A stretch of 18,171 nucleotides of DNA from CAVHXA01 sp963639765 (lineage in GTDB: Bacteria > Bacillota > Clostridia > Oscillospirales > Oscillospiraceae): contig CAVHXA010000035.1 of NCBI GenBank assembly GCA_963639765.1, forward strand, positions 1 through 18,171, given 5' to 3'. A program made the translations under genes and the position numbers. Positions 1 to 8,247 of the stretch are shown here, one piece after another. The notes beneath the pieces are model-generated. The model had not been told where the DNA came from. It worked only from the letters and a program-made list of their open reading frames with translations, and searched no databases. Every line of letters starts with the position of its first letter. Position 1 is the first letter of the stretch.

Positions 1-30
1 CAGCGGACGCTGATCGCGGCAAGGCCATAA
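1..30 (+). CDS. Possible 3' end of an upstream plus-strand gene (partial)
   Basis: Frame 1 from the window edge reads nine codons (QRTLIAARP) and then a TAA at 28-30. A plus-strand terminator hairpin begins 12 nt later, which is the expected arrangement at a gene end. Nine residues cannot identify a product. The case rests only on the terminator position and orientation, so it is weak. Confidence 0.3.
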   Translation, partial: QRTLIAARP

Positions 31-42
31 CACATAACAGGG

Positions 43-70
43 GAAGCCCGCCGAAAGGCGGGCTTCTTTT
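43..70 (+). terminator. Rho-independent terminator, plus strand
   Basis: A perfect 10-bp stem (GAAGCCCGCC with GGCGGGCTTC) closed by a GAAA tetraloop is followed by TTTT. Read on the minus strand the same hairpin is followed by CCCC, so it is polar and best serves a plus-strand gene ending near position 30. It lies between convergent transcription units and could still slow minus-strand read-through from aroQ. Confidence 0.8.
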
Positions 71-148
71 GGTAATACCGCACTGTTTTTCTGCGGCCTT
101 CGTCGGATCCACTGCCGGATGAACCTGCGGCATTGCAAGGGGCTTCCT

Positions 149-583
149 TTATTTGTCCAGAGCTTCCTTTAAAAAGAGGATGGCCTGACGGTAGCCTTCG
201 AAGCCGAGACCGGCAAAGGTCCGGACGCAGGCCATGCCGGCATACGAAATGCTGCGGAAGGGCTCGCGTGCAGAGATGTCGGAAAGGTGCACCTCCACTG
301 CCGGCAGAGCCACGGCCTTGAGCGCGTCGAGAATGGCGATGCTGGTATGGGTATAGGCAGCGGGGTTGATGACAATGCCGTCAAACACGCCGTAGGCGGC
401 CTGAATACGGTCGACGATTGCGCCCTCGTGATTGGACTGAAACAGCTCGGCTTCCACGCCGGCCTGCTCGCAGACGCCGCGGATAAAGGCGCAGAGCTGC
501 GCATAGTCCTGCCGGCCGTAGATTTCGGGCTCACGCAGACCGAGCAGGTTCAGATTTGGCCCGTTGAGAATCAGAAGCTTCAT
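149..583 (-). CDS. aroQ: 3-dehydroquinate dehydratase, type II
   Basis: A 144-residue protein, the usual size of the type II dehydroquinase, which converts 3-dehydroquinate to 3-dehydroshikimate (third step of the shikimate pathway, cytoplasmic dodecamer). Family signatures are clear: NGPNLNLLG at residues 7-15, Arg17 and Tyr22 of the flexible catalytic loop, NPAAYTHTS around 73-81 with the catalytic His79, and EVHLSDI at 97-103 with Glu97 and His99. The ATG at 583 was chosen because the protein begins exactly at the conserved MKLLILNGPN. It also overlaps the upstream aroE-aroK stop as ATGA. An in-frame extension to 760 lies inside aroE-aroK and shows no family similarity. This is the last gene of the operon. 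No T-tailed terminator follows on the minus strand, only a weak CCGCA/TGCGG hairpin around 78-96. Confidence 0.96.
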   Translation of the reverse strand: MKLLILNGPNLNLLGLREPEIYGRQDYAQLCAFIRGVCEQAGVEAELFQSNHEGAIVDRIQAAYGVFDGIVINPAAYTHTSIAILDALKAVALPAVEVHLSDISAREPFRSISYAGMACVRTFAGLGFEGYRQAILFLKEALDK

Positions 584-1806
584 GCCAGAACCTCCAGAAT
601 CCGGCGGACCGTGCCCTCGGGCGGTCCGCTGTTGTCGATGATATGGTCGGCAAAGGCGCGATAGAGCGGCTCGCGCTCGCGTGCCAGCTCGTGCAGATTT
701 CTGGACTGCGAAACGGGACGTCCCTGCGTGGGCAGGGCGTCGATGTCGCGCCGAAGCCATACGATCACGCCGTTGCGGTGCAGCAGAGGATAGTTTTCGC
801 GCCGGGTCACGGCCCCGCCGCCCGTGGCGATGATGCAGCCGGAGCTTTTTCCGAGCTCATCGAGGACGGCGGTCTCGAGTGTGCGGAAGGACGCCTCGCC
901 GCGTTCGGCAAAAATGCGTGAAATCGGCATACCGGCCCGCTCCTCTGCGGCGGCATCGCTGTCGAGTACGCGGCGCCCCGTCGTTTGACCAAGCAGCCCG
1001 GCAATCGTGGATTTTCCGCAGCCGGGCATGCCGATCAGGACGATATTCTGCATCTCACGGCTCAGCTGCCTGCAGATGCGGTCGGTTTCGCTGTCGGCAA
1101 TGGGCCTGTTCAGAAACAGCTCGGCAGTACGCTTTGCCTGCGCCACCAGCATATACAGCCCTCCGGCGTGGGGAAGACCCAGCGCCTCGGCCTGCAGCAG
1201 CAGCGCCGTACGAGCGGGATTATACACCACGTCCAGCACCGCACGGCAGCGCGGAAAGCGCGAAAGGTCCACCGGCGCACTGCCGCAGTTCGGATACATG
1301 CCAACGGGAGTGGCATTGATGATCATGCCGGCATCGGCATGCAGGTGCAGATTTTCGTAGTTGTTTTCGCCCGTGCGGGAGATGACGACGACCGGGCCCG
1401 CGCCCATGCTGCGCAGCACGGCGGCTGCGGTAACCCCGGCACCTCCGCTGCCCAGAACAAGTGCCTTTTTCCCGACCGGATCCATCCCGCTGCGGGTTAC
1501 CATAGCGGCGAAGCCGGCGGCATCGGTGTTGTCGCCGTAAAGGGTGCCGTCGTCCCGGCGCAGCAGGACATTTACACTGCCCAGACGCGCGGCCTCGGGC
1601 GAGAGCTGCGCGCAATAGGGGATCACGGCTTTTTTATAGGGAATGGTGACGTTGAGCCCGCGAAAATCGCCGTGGAGCAGAAAGTCCGGAAGCTCGGCCT
1701 CGCTGCGGGCATAGAGGTGATAGGGATAGTCCGCCAGCATGGCGTGAATGGCGGGAGAATAGCTGTGGCCCAGCGTTTTGCCCAGAAGACCGTATTCGGC
1801 CATCAT
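580..1806 (-). CDS. aroE-aroK: Bifunctional shikimate dehydrogenase-shikimate kinase fusion (AroE-AroK)
   Basis: A single 408-residue frame carries two consecutive pathway enzymes. Residues 1 to about 250 are shikimate 5-dehydrogenase: the shikimate-binding GHSYSP (13-18), NVTIPYK with catalytic Lys58, GDNTD with Asp95, and the NADP-binding loop GSGGAG (119-124), then INATPVGMYP (163-172). This half is compact, because the segment between SRTGENN and INATPVG is shorter than in typical AroE of about 270 residues. Residues 252-408 are shikimate kinase: Walker A GMPGCGKST (259-267), the shikimate-binding DSD and FRTLE segments, ATGGGAV, and the lid GRPVSQS. The two steps convert 3-dehydroshikimate to shikimate 3-phosphate. 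The start at 1806 overlaps the pheA stop as ATGA, and a second ATG follows immediately. An internal ATG at 1053 sits exactly at the kinase start, so internal initiation of a free kinase cannot be excluded. Confidence 0.95.
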   Translation of the reverse strand: MMAEYGLLGKTLGHSYSPAIHAMLADYPYHLYARSEAELPDFLLHGDFRGLNVTIPYKKAVIPYCAQLSPEAARLGSVNVLLRRDDGTLYGDNTDAAGFAAMVTRSGMDPVGKKALVLGSGGAGVTAAAVLRSMGAGPVVVISRTGENNYENLHLHADAGMIINATPVGMYPNCGSAPVDLSRFPRCRAVLDVVYNPARTALLLQAEALGLPHAGGLYMLVAQAKRTAELFLNRPIADSETDRICRQLSREMQNIVLIGMPGCGKSTIAGLLGQTTGRRVLDSDAAAEERAGMPISRIFAERGEASFRTLETAVLDELGKSSGCIIATGGGAVTRRENYPLLHRNGVIVWLRRDIDALPTQGRPVSQSRNLHELAREREPLYRAFADHIIDNSGPPEGTVRRILEVLA

Positions 1807-2945
1807 ACCACCTCGCTGTAGCTGCCCAGATAGGAAAACTCCTCGCACAGGCCGGGCAGCTCACCCATCAGCTGCAGAAACGCGTCGGAATATACTGAGG
1901 TGTCCAGATCAAAATAGAACATGAATTCAAAGCTGCGGTCCGGCAGCGGACGGCTTTCGAGCTTGTTGAGGTTCAGGCCGAGCGCGTAAAAACGCGACAG
2001 AACCCGATACAGCGAGCCGGGGCGGTGCGGAAGCACCATCATCAGGCTGGTACGGTCGGCGCCGGGATAGATTTCGAGCCGGTTGGAGATGCAGATAAAG
2101 CGGGTGTAGTTGTTGCCGCTGTCCTGCACATCGGAAACCAGCGGAGTGAGATGATACAGCTGCGCGCACGAGCGCGAGGCCAGCGCGGCCATGTCCCTGC
2201 GCCCGGACTGTGCCACAAGCCTTGCCGCCGCTGCCGTGTTTTCACAGGGGATTACCTTCACGCCGGGCAGGGTCTGCAAAAAGGCGCCGCACTGGGCAAG
2301 GGCCTGTTCGTGCGAATAGATTTCGCGAATGTCCGAAAGGGAGGCCCCGGGCAGGGCCAGCAGACTGTGGTCGATCTTCAGGCGCAGACTGCGTACAATG
2401 CGAAAATCGTGGCGCATCATCAGGTCGTATACGGCATTGACCGAACCCGCCGTGCTGTTTTCGAGCGGAAGGACGCCGTATTGGCACAGACCCTTTTCGA
2501 TGGCGGAGAATACAGACTCAAAGCCGGAAAAATACAAAACGTCCGGCAGGCGGAACAGACGCTCGCAGGCCAGCTGCGAGTAGGCACCCTCCACGCCCTG
2601 ACAGGCAACCACGGCGCTTTCGGGGAAAAGCCTGGGTGTTTTTTCGATGGCCCCGGCAATCTGAGCGGAAAGCGGACTGCAGTTGCCCAGCATGCGGTTC
2701 TGATAGCTCCGGCTCAGCTCAAACAGCAGCGAATACAGCGACACGGCATAGCCCCGGCAGTCATCCGGAGCTTCTTTTGAGATGCGCAGAAGCTTTTCAC
2801 GCTCGCGCTGCGCGTCGAGCACAGGCAGGCCGTTGGCCTTTTTGTATTCGGCAATGGCGGCAGCCGTCTGCATACGCTCGCCAAAAAGCTCCAGAAGGCG
2901 GGTGTCGATGTCGTCGATCCGGCTGCGATAGTCGTTCAGGTCCAT
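1803..2945 (-). CDS. pheA: Chorismate mutase-prephenate dehydratase (P-protein) with ACT domain
   Basis: A 380-residue cytoplasmic bifunctional enzyme. It isomerises chorismate to prephenate, then decarboxylates and dehydrates prephenate to phenylpyruvate. An AroQ-fold chorismate mutase fills residues 1-85 (start MDLNDYRSRIDDID). Prephenate dehydratase spans about 103-285, with ENSTAGSV at 162-169 and the catalytic Thr-Arg-Phe triad at 281-283. A C-terminal ACT domain from about 299 carries ESRP (330-333), the phenylalanine-binding motif, so feedback inhibition by Phe is expected. No other chorismate mutase is visible in the operon, so this domain probably also feeds the neighbouring TyrA. 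The start lies 5 nt after the aroC stop, and its GAGG ribosome site is inside the last aroC codons. Confidence 0.96.
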   Translation of the reverse strand: MDLNDYRSRIDDIDTRLLELFGERMQTAAAIAEYKKANGLPVLDAQREREKLLRISKEAPDDCRGYAVSLYSLLFELSRSYQNRMLGNCSPLSAQIAGAIEKTPRLFPESAVVACQGVEGAYSQLACERLFRLPDVLYFSGFESVFSAIEKGLCQYGVLPLENSTAGSVNAVYDLMMRHDFRIVRSLRLKIDHSLLALPGASLSDIREIYSHEQALAQCGAFLQTLPGVKVIPCENTAAAARLVAQSGRRDMAALASRSCAQLYHLTPLVSDVQDSGNNYTRFICISNRLEIYPGADRTSLMMVLPHRPGSLYRVLSRFYALGLNLNKLESRPLPDRSFEFMFYFDLDTSVYSDAFLQLMGELPGLCEEFSYLGSYSEVV

Positions 2946-2950
2946 ACTTT

Positions 2951-4021
2951 TTACCTCATTTCTGTTCTGCGCGCCAGCAGCGCGTCGGTTACGGCGATGG
3001 CCACGGCGGCCTGGGTGGGAGCAACGGCGCGGGGAACCACACAGGGGTCGTGCCGACCGCCAAGGGTAAGGACTGCAGGGGTCCGGCTTTCAAGGTCCAC
3101 GCTCTGCTGCGGCTGCGAAATCGAGGGTGTGGGCTTAAAGGCGGCCCGCAGCACAAGGGGCATGCCGTTTGTGATACCGCCCAGAATGCCGCCGCAGCGG
3201 TTGGATTCGGTAACCACCTGCCCGTCCCGCAGGACAAGGGGATCGTTGTTTTCACTGCCGCGCAGGGCGGCAGACGCGAAGCCGGCGCCGAACTCCACGC
3301 CCTTTACGGCGGGAATGCCAAAGACAATGGCAGAGATGCGGCTTTCCATGCCGCCGAACAGCGGATCGCCCAACCCGCCCGGAAGCCCGAGCACGGCACA
3401 TTCGACGATGCCGCCCACAGAGTCGCCCCGGGCCTGTGCGTCGGCAATGGCCTGCTGCATCGCAAGGCCGCGCTCTGCGCTGACGGTTGCAAAGGGAGCA
3501 TCGCCAAGGTCCCTGGTGAGCTCGCCCTCGTCGGTGATGCCGGCAATGGCGGCAATGCGCGCGATGACCGAAATCCCCTGCCGCCGCAGAAGCTGCATGC
3601 AGATGCCGCCGGCAATGCACAGCGGCGCGGTCAGCCGGCCCGAAAAGTGTCCGCCGCCGGAGGCGTCCTGAAAGCCGCCGTATTTGAGCTGCGCGGTATA
3701 ATCCGCATGACCCGGACGGGGAACGCGGACCACGGTGCTGTAGTCGCCCGGACGGGTGTCGGTGTTGCGGATGATGGCGGTGAGCGGAGCCCCGCAGGTA
3801 CAGCCGTTGTGCAGGCCGCACAGAAACTCCGGCACATCCGCTTCGCTTCGGGCTGTGGACCAGGAATGCCGTCCGGGTGCCCGACGGGCCAGAAAGCGGC
3901 CCAGCTCGTCGGTGTCGATGCGCTCTCCTGCGGGCAGGCCCTCGATGGTCACGCCGACGGCCGGGGCGTGGGACTGACCGAAAAGGGTCACGCGAAGACA
4001 GTCTCCATAGCTGCTTTTCAT
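2951..4021 (-). CDS. aroC: Chorismate synthase
   Basis: A 356-residue FMN-dependent enzyme that converts 5-enolpyruvylshikimate 3-phosphate to chorismate, the last common step. The N-terminal FGQSHAPAVG (14-23) corresponds to the usual GxSHG with catalytic His18, followed by the RRAPG...TARSEAD segment (46-62). RPGHADYT at 102-109 holds the second conserved His, and SGGGHFSGR spans 121-129. Two details differ from the textbook enzyme: Ala replaces Gly after His18, and Ser121 and His125 replace the Arg residues of the classical RGGGRSSAR. A GGGHFSGR form is, to my recollection, common in Firmicutes. Length and overall order are normal, so the enzyme is probably active. Start 4021 overlaps the aroA stop as ATGA. 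Confidence 0.95.
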   Translation of the reverse strand: MKSSYGDCLRVTLFGQSHAPAVGVTIEGLPAGERIDTDELGRFLARRAPGRHSWSTARSEADVPEFLCGLHNGCTCGAPLTAIIRNTDTRPGDYSTVVRVPRPGHADYTAQLKYGGFQDASGGGHFSGRLTAPLCIAGGICMQLLRRQGISVIARIAAIAGITDEGELTRDLGDAPFATVSAERGLAMQQAIADAQARGDSVGGIVECAVLGLPGGLGDPLFGGMESRISAIVFGIPAVKGVEFGAGFASAALRGSENNDPLVLRDGQVVTESNRCGGILGGITNGMPLVLRAAFKPTPSISQPQQSVDLESRTPAVLTLGGRHDPCVVPRAVAPTQAAVAIAVTDALLARRTEMR

Positions 4022-5280
4022 GGCTGCTCCTCCTTGAGAGAGTGAAAATCATCCCAGAAGCCGGGATAGGATTTGGCGGTGCAGTCGCTGTTGAGCACGA
4101 GAACATCGCCCGAGGCGGCGCAGGCCGCAGCGGCGGCAGCCATGGCGATGCGGTGATCGCGGAAGCTGTTGACGCTTCCGCCGTGCAGGGAGCCCGTACC
4201 GTGGATGATCAGGCTGTCGTCGGTCTGCCCGGTCTGCACACCCAGAGACTGCAGCAGGGAAGCGGTGGTCTGCAGACGGTCGGATTCCTTCAGACGCAGA
4301 CGGGCTGCATTTTCGATGCGGGTGGTCCCCCGGGCTGCGGCAGCCACCACGCTCAGCGCGGGAATGAGGTCCGGGATGGGTCCGGCATCGATGGTCAGAC
4401 CCTGCAGGGAGGGACCCCGGCTTATGGTCAGGCCCTGCGCGTCGGTCTGCACCCGCGCACCGAAGGCAGCAAGGATTTCGGCCGCGGCACGGTCGCCCTG
4501 ACGCGATTGCGGGTTGAGCCCCGAAACACGGATCCCCTGTCGGCTGAACGCGCCCGCGCACAGAAAGAACGCGGCACCGGACCAGTCTCCCTCAACGCGG
4601 CAGCGGGACGGCAGGGAATAGACTTCGCTGCCTGCGATGCGCCAGCTCTGATCCTCGCGAGGCAAAGCGGTAGAGGCCTGCGCAAGAACATCCTCGGTCA
4701 TGGCCACATAGCCCGCCGACTGCAGCGGACCGGAAACGCGCAGCGTGCTGCTGCCGTTCAGCAGGGGCAGGGCAAGCAGAAGCCCCGAAACATACTGCGA
4801 GGAAACGTTTCCGGGAAGGCAGTAGTCCCCGGGCCGCAGACGGCCCCTGCACACAAGACTGCTGCCCTCGGTATGCAGGTCCATGCCATGCCCGGTCAGC
4901 AGGGCATCCAGCGGGGCCAGAGGCCGCTCGGGCAGACGTCCCTCGCGCAGAAACACGGCCGAGGTGCCGAGCGCACCGACAACCGGCAGCAGAAGCCGCA
5001 GGGTGGTACCGCTTTCCCCGCAGAAAAGCTCGGCCTTTTCGGCCGGCCGGGTTATGGGAAAAACCGTGAGCAGGTCGGGCTCGGGCCGGTTGAACCCGGC
5101 ACCCAGGGCGGAAAGGCAGCGGATTGTGGCAAGAAGGTCGTCGCACAGTGCGGAGCCGATGGAAAGCGTAACGGGCCGGCGGCCCAGGGCGGCGCAGATC
5201 AGCAGGCGATGGGCCTGCGATTTTGAGGCCGGAGCGCGGACACAGCCGCTGCGGGGCCCTGCAGAAACCGTTGTATTCAC
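4018..5280 (-). CDS. aroA: 3-phosphoshikimate 1-carboxyvinyltransferase (EPSP synthase)
   Basis: A 420-residue enzyme transferring the enolpyruvyl group of PEP to shikimate 3-phosphate. The N-terminal substrate site APASKSQAHR (16-25) carries the conserved Lys20, Ser21 and Arg25. It is followed by the GESGTTLR loop, VSSQYVSGLLLALP, IPDLIPAL, LRLKESDRL and FRDHRIAMA near the C-terminus. The start is a GTG at 5280 rather than the more distant ATG at 5589: GTG follows GGAGG by 7 nt, overlaps the aroB stop as GTGA, and gives a protein of family length that begins just before the SKS motif. The upstream in-frame extension lies inside aroB and has no family similarity. Confidence 0.95.
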   Translation of the reverse strand: MNTTVSAGPRSGCVRAPASKSQAHRLLICAALGRRPVTLSIGSALCDDLLATIRCLSALGAGFNRPEPDLLTVFPITRPAEKAELFCGESGTTLRLLLPVVGALGTSAVFLREGRLPERPLAPLDALLTGHGMDLHTEGSSLVCRGRLRPGDYCLPGNVSSQYVSGLLLALPLLNGSSTLRVSGPLQSAGYVAMTEDVLAQASTALPREDQSWRIAGSEVYSLPSRCRVEGDWSGAAFFLCAGAFSRQGIRVSGLNPQSRQGDRAAAEILAAFGARVQTDAQGLTISRGPSLQGLTIDAGPIPDLIPALSVVAAAARGTTRIENAARLRLKESDRLQTTASLLQSLGVQTGQTDDSLIIHGTGSLHGGSVNSFRDHRIAMAAAAAACAASGDVLVLNSDCTAKSYPGFWDDFHSLKEEQP

Positions 5281-6335
5281 AGCACACCTCCGTCGGCAAG
5301 CCAGCCGCGCAGCTCTTCGGCCGGGATGGTTTCCATGCGGCAGCGGCCGATATCCTCGGGCACAATCAGATGCAGCTGCCCGTCTGCGATTTTCTTGTCC
5401 GACAGCGCGGCACGGAAAAGCGACTCGGCGTCGGCCTCGGGCTCGGTCGGCAGGCCGTATTTCTGCAGCAGCTCCAGAAGACGGTGCAGGGTCGACTGCG
5501 AACAGATGCCGCGGGCCGCGGCGGCTCTTGTGATCACAGCCATGCCGATCGCAACGGCGCAGCCGTGGGCAAGGGTATAGCCGCTGCACTGCTCGGCCGC
5601 GTGGCCGATGGTATGGCCCAGATTGAGCATCTGCCGCTCTGCCCGGTCGAACTCGTCCTGCGCAACGGCCCGGCTCTTCAGACGGATGCAGGCGGCAATC
5701 ACGTCTTCAAGGCGGTCGCACAGCGGTACGCGGCCCAGAGAATCAAACAGCCCGGCATCATACAGAACGCCGTATTTGATGACCTCGCCGCAGCCGCAGA
5801 GCAGCTCGCGCTCGGGCAGTGTGGACAGAACGTCCGGGTCGCACAGCACAAGCCGGGGCTGATAAAAGCAGCCGACCTGGTTTTTGCCGGTGGGCAGATT
5901 GACGGCCGTTTTGCCGCCCACGGAGGAATCCACCGCCGCCAGAAGCGTGGTGGGAATCTGCACAAGGGAAACACCCCGCTGCCAGGTTGCGGCGGCAAAG
6001 CCCGCAAGGTCGCCGACAACTCCTCCGCCCAGCGCCGCAACCGTGTCGGTCCGGCTGAGCCGGCTTTCGCCCAGAAAGGCTACAAGCTCGCCGTAGACAG
6101 AAAGGCTCTTGCTGGCCTCTCCGGGGGCAAAGCTGTATACTACAACCCGAAAGCCGGCCTGCCGCAGACTGCTGCACAGACGATCGGCATACAGCTCACG
6201 CACCGTGTCGTCACACAGAACGGCAACGGTTTCGCCGGCACCGATCGCACGGAGCTGCGCTCCGGCGTGGTCCAGCAGGCCGCTGCCCAGCAGAACGTGA
6301 TAGCCTTTTGAGGCGGATACGGGAATATCGGTCAT
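5277..6335 (-). CDS. aroB: 3-dehydroquinate synthase
   Basis: A 352-residue NAD- and divalent-metal-dependent enzyme converting DAHP to 3-dehydroquinate (second pathway step). Visible motifs are the nucleotide-binding GGGVVGDLAGF at 103-113, SSVGGKTAVNLPTGKN at 137-152 with the conserved Lys142, GEVIKYG with Glu184, LNLGHTIGHA with His241 and His245, and TLAHGCAVAIGM with His257. The Glu and His residues are the metal ligands of the family. Length is normal. Start 6335 overlaps the tyrA stop as ATGA. Confidence 0.96.
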   Translation of the reverse strand: MTDIPVSASKGYHVLLGSGLLDHAGAQLRAIGAGETVAVLCDDTVRELYADRLCSSLRQAGFRVVVYSFAPGEASKSLSVYGELVAFLGESRLSRTDTVAALGGGVVGDLAGFAAATWQRGVSLVQIPTTLLAAVDSSVGGKTAVNLPTGKNQVGCFYQPRLVLCDPDVLSTLPERELLCGCGEVIKYGVLYDAGLFDSLGRVPLCDRLEDVIAACIRLKSRAVAQDEFDRAERQMLNLGHTIGHAAEQCSGYTLAHGCAVAIGMAVITRAAAARGICSQSTLHRLLELLQKYGLPTEPEADAESLFRAALSDKKIADGQLHLIVPEDIGRCRMETIPAEELRGWLADGGVL

Positions 6336-7165
6336 CGTCCGTCCACCTCCGCCTTGCGCTGCCGCCCCTCGAGCAGCAGGCGTTCGAGCTCCGGACGGTT
6401 GTTTTCGAAAAGAGCCTCGCGGGCCTGCGTCAGATTTGCAAGCAGCGTGTCGAGCTCACGCAGCAGATTGTCGCGGTTGTCCAGAAAAAGCTCGGCCCAC
6501 ATCGCGGGCTCCAGCCAGGCCACACGCGTGAGGTCCTTGTAGCTGCCTGCCGAAAAGCCCTTGTGCTGCCCTGCGGTCGGGCTTTTGATATACGCGTTGG
6601 AGACCACATGGGCCAGCTGGGAGGTAAAGGCGATGATTTCATCGTGCTCCTGCGCGGAGGTCACGGAGATGCGTCCGAAGCCGGCGGGGGCCAGAAGGTC
6701 CTTTACGCGGCCCAGCAGGACGATGTCGTCGCGGTCGGGCGGGACCAGCACCATGGGCGCGCCGTGAAACAGATTGGCCCGGGAATGCTTGAAGCCGGAG
6801 TTGTGCGTGCCGGCCATGGGATGACCGCCCAGAAAGGTTACGCCGTGCTCGGCGCTTATGGCAAAGCAGGCCTCGCATACGGCCCGTTTGGTGCCGCAGC
6901 AGTCAATCACAACGGGACCGGCCCCGATTCGCGGGGCGGCCTCTCGGAAATACGATACCACCGCGCCGGGATAGGCGGCAAGCAGAATCAGATCGCAGGC
7001 GGCAAGGCTTTCGTCGCAAAGCAGACCGTCGACACAGCCGCTGAGCCGGGCAAAGTCCTGGGTAACGGAGTCGATGTCGCAGGCCAGAACCTGCCAGCCG
7101 GCTTCGTGATAGGCTCTGGCAAACGAGCCGCCGATGAGCCCCAGTCCGAGAATGCCGACGGTCAT
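6332..7165 (-). CDS. tyrA: Prephenate dehydrogenase
   Basis: A 277-residue enzyme that oxidatively decarboxylates prephenate to 4-hydroxyphenylpyruvate, the tyrosine precursor. The N-terminal Rossmann loop GLGLIGGS (6-13) is followed by GGHPMAGTHNSG, the prephenate-binding segment with the conserved His. The helical dimerisation half contains SQLAHV and SAGSYKDLTRVA. There is no C-terminal ACT domain (the B. subtilis enzyme has one), so direct allosteric control of this protein by amino acids is less likely than control of aroF and of transcription. The ATG at 7165 was preferred over the upstream one at 7249 because it begins immediately before the Rossmann strand and overlaps the aroF stop as ATGA. 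Confidence 0.95.
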   Translation of the reverse strand: MTVGILGLGLIGGSFARAYHEAGWQVLACDIDSVTQDFARLSGCVDGLLCDESLAACDLILLAAYPGAVVSYFREAAPRIGAGPVVIDCCGTKRAVCEACFAISAEHGVTFLGGHPMAGTHNSGFKHSRANLFHGAPMVLVPPDRDDIVLLGRVKDLLAPAGFGRISVTSAQEHDEIIAFTSQLAHVVSNAYIKSPTAGQHKGFSAGSYKDLTRVAWLEPAMWAELFLDNRDNLLRELDTLLANLTQAREALFENNRPELERLLLEGRQRKAEVDGR

Positions 7166-8166
7166 AGTGCCAGCACCTCCCGCACGGCACGGACCTTTTG
7201 CGCCAGATCCGCGTATTCCTCCGGCCGCAGCGACTGCGCACCGTCGCACAGGGCGTGGATGGGGTCGTTGTGGACCTCGATGATCAGACCGTCGGCACCG
7301 CAGGCGGCAGCGGCCAGCGCCATGGGCGGGACCAGTCGGGCAATGCCGGTGGCATGGCTGGGGTCTACAATCACCGGAAGATGGGTCAGCTCACGCAGCA
7401 TGGGCACCGCGGCAAGGTCCAGCGTGTTGCGGGTATAGTCGTCAAAGGTGCGGATGCCGCGCTCGCACAGAATCACCTGCTCGTTGCCGCCGGCCATGAT
7501 GTATTCGGCACTCATCAGAAGCTCCTTGAGCGTGTTGGCAAGGCCGCGCTTGAGCAGAATTGGCTTGCGAAGCTGTCCGAGCTCCTTGAGCAGGTCAAAG
7601 TTCTGCATGTTGCGCGCACCGACCTGAATTACGTCGACGTCTTCGAACAGCGGAAGATGGTTTACGCCCATGATTTCGGTCACGATGGGCAGGCCGGTTT
7701 CCTGCCGGGCGATCTTTAAAAGTGCGAGCCCCTCGGCCTTGAGACCCTGAAAGTCATACGGAGAGGTGCGGGGCTTGAAGGCACCGCCGCGCAGCATGTT
7801 GGCGCCTGCGGCCTTTACGGCCCTGGCTACAGCCACGATCTGGTCCTCGGATTCTACCGAGCAGGGTCCGGCAATCATGCAGAAGCTGCCGTGGCCGATT
7901 TTCACGTCGCCCACCTGCACCACGGTGTCGTCGGGGTGGAATTTGCGGTTGCAGCACTTGAAGGCTTCGGTGACCCGCGTTACGGAGTCTACAACGCCGA
8001 GGCTGGCGATCAGGTCGGTGTCGATGCTGCGCGTGTCGCCGATCAGGCCCAGAACCGTCTGATACATGCCCTCGGATACGTGAATGCCGAGGCCCTGCTT
8101 TTTGAGCCAGTCGATGAGCCGGTCGCGCTTTTCGGGGTCTGTTCCGGGTTTTAATACTACGATCAT
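7162..8166 (-). CDS. aroF: 3-deoxy-7-phosphoheptulonate synthase (DAHP synthase), type I-beta with N-terminal regulatory domain
   Basis: A 334-residue enzyme condensing PEP and erythrose 4-phosphate, the committed step. Residues 1 to about 70 form the ferredoxin-like (ACT-like) domain seen in the Thermotoga maritima enzyme, where it mediates Tyr/Phe feedback inhibition. The barrel follows: AGPCSVES at 99-106 with metal ligand Cys102, LRGGAFKPRTSP at 125-136, LKRG around 205-208, DPSHATG with His271, Glu297 in IIEVHND, and Asp308 in CDGAQSL. These four ligands match the T. maritima set to within one residue. It is the first gene of the operon, with GGAGG 8 nt before the ATG. Its control is probably double: attenuation in the leader and allostery through the N-terminal domain. 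Confidence 0.96.
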   Translation of the reverse strand: MIVVLKPGTDPEKRDRLIDWLKKQGLGIHVSEGMYQTVLGLIGDTRSIDTDLIASLGVVDSVTRVTEAFKCCNRKFHPDDTVVQVGDVKIGHGSFCMIAGPCSVESEDQIVAVARAVKAAGANMLRGGAFKPRTSPYDFQGLKAEGLALLKIARQETGLPIVTEIMGVNHLPLFEDVDVIQVGARNMQNFDLLKELGQLRKPILLKRGLANTLKELLMSAEYIMAGGNEQVILCERGIRTFDDYTRNTLDLAAVPMLRELTHLPVIVDPSHATGIARLVPPMALAAAACGADGLIIEVHNDPIHALCDGAQSLRPEEYADLAQKVRAVREVLAL

Positions 8167-8247
8167 GTCTGGTTCCTCCGTTCGTGCCGGATGCGGCAGA
8201 AATTATAAGGGACAGGTGTCTTTGGCGGAGCTTCTGTCTTGGGACAG

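Noticed and set aside
43..70. Terminator of the aro operon
   Set aside because: The hairpin is followed by T residues only on the plus strand; on the minus strand CCCC follows, so it is not a canonical end for aroQ.
2636..5226. Overlapping plus-strand frames (2636-4045 and 3877-5226) opposite pheA, aroC and aroA
   Set aside because: They cross several overlapping real gene junctions on the other strand and show no domain or upstream signal.
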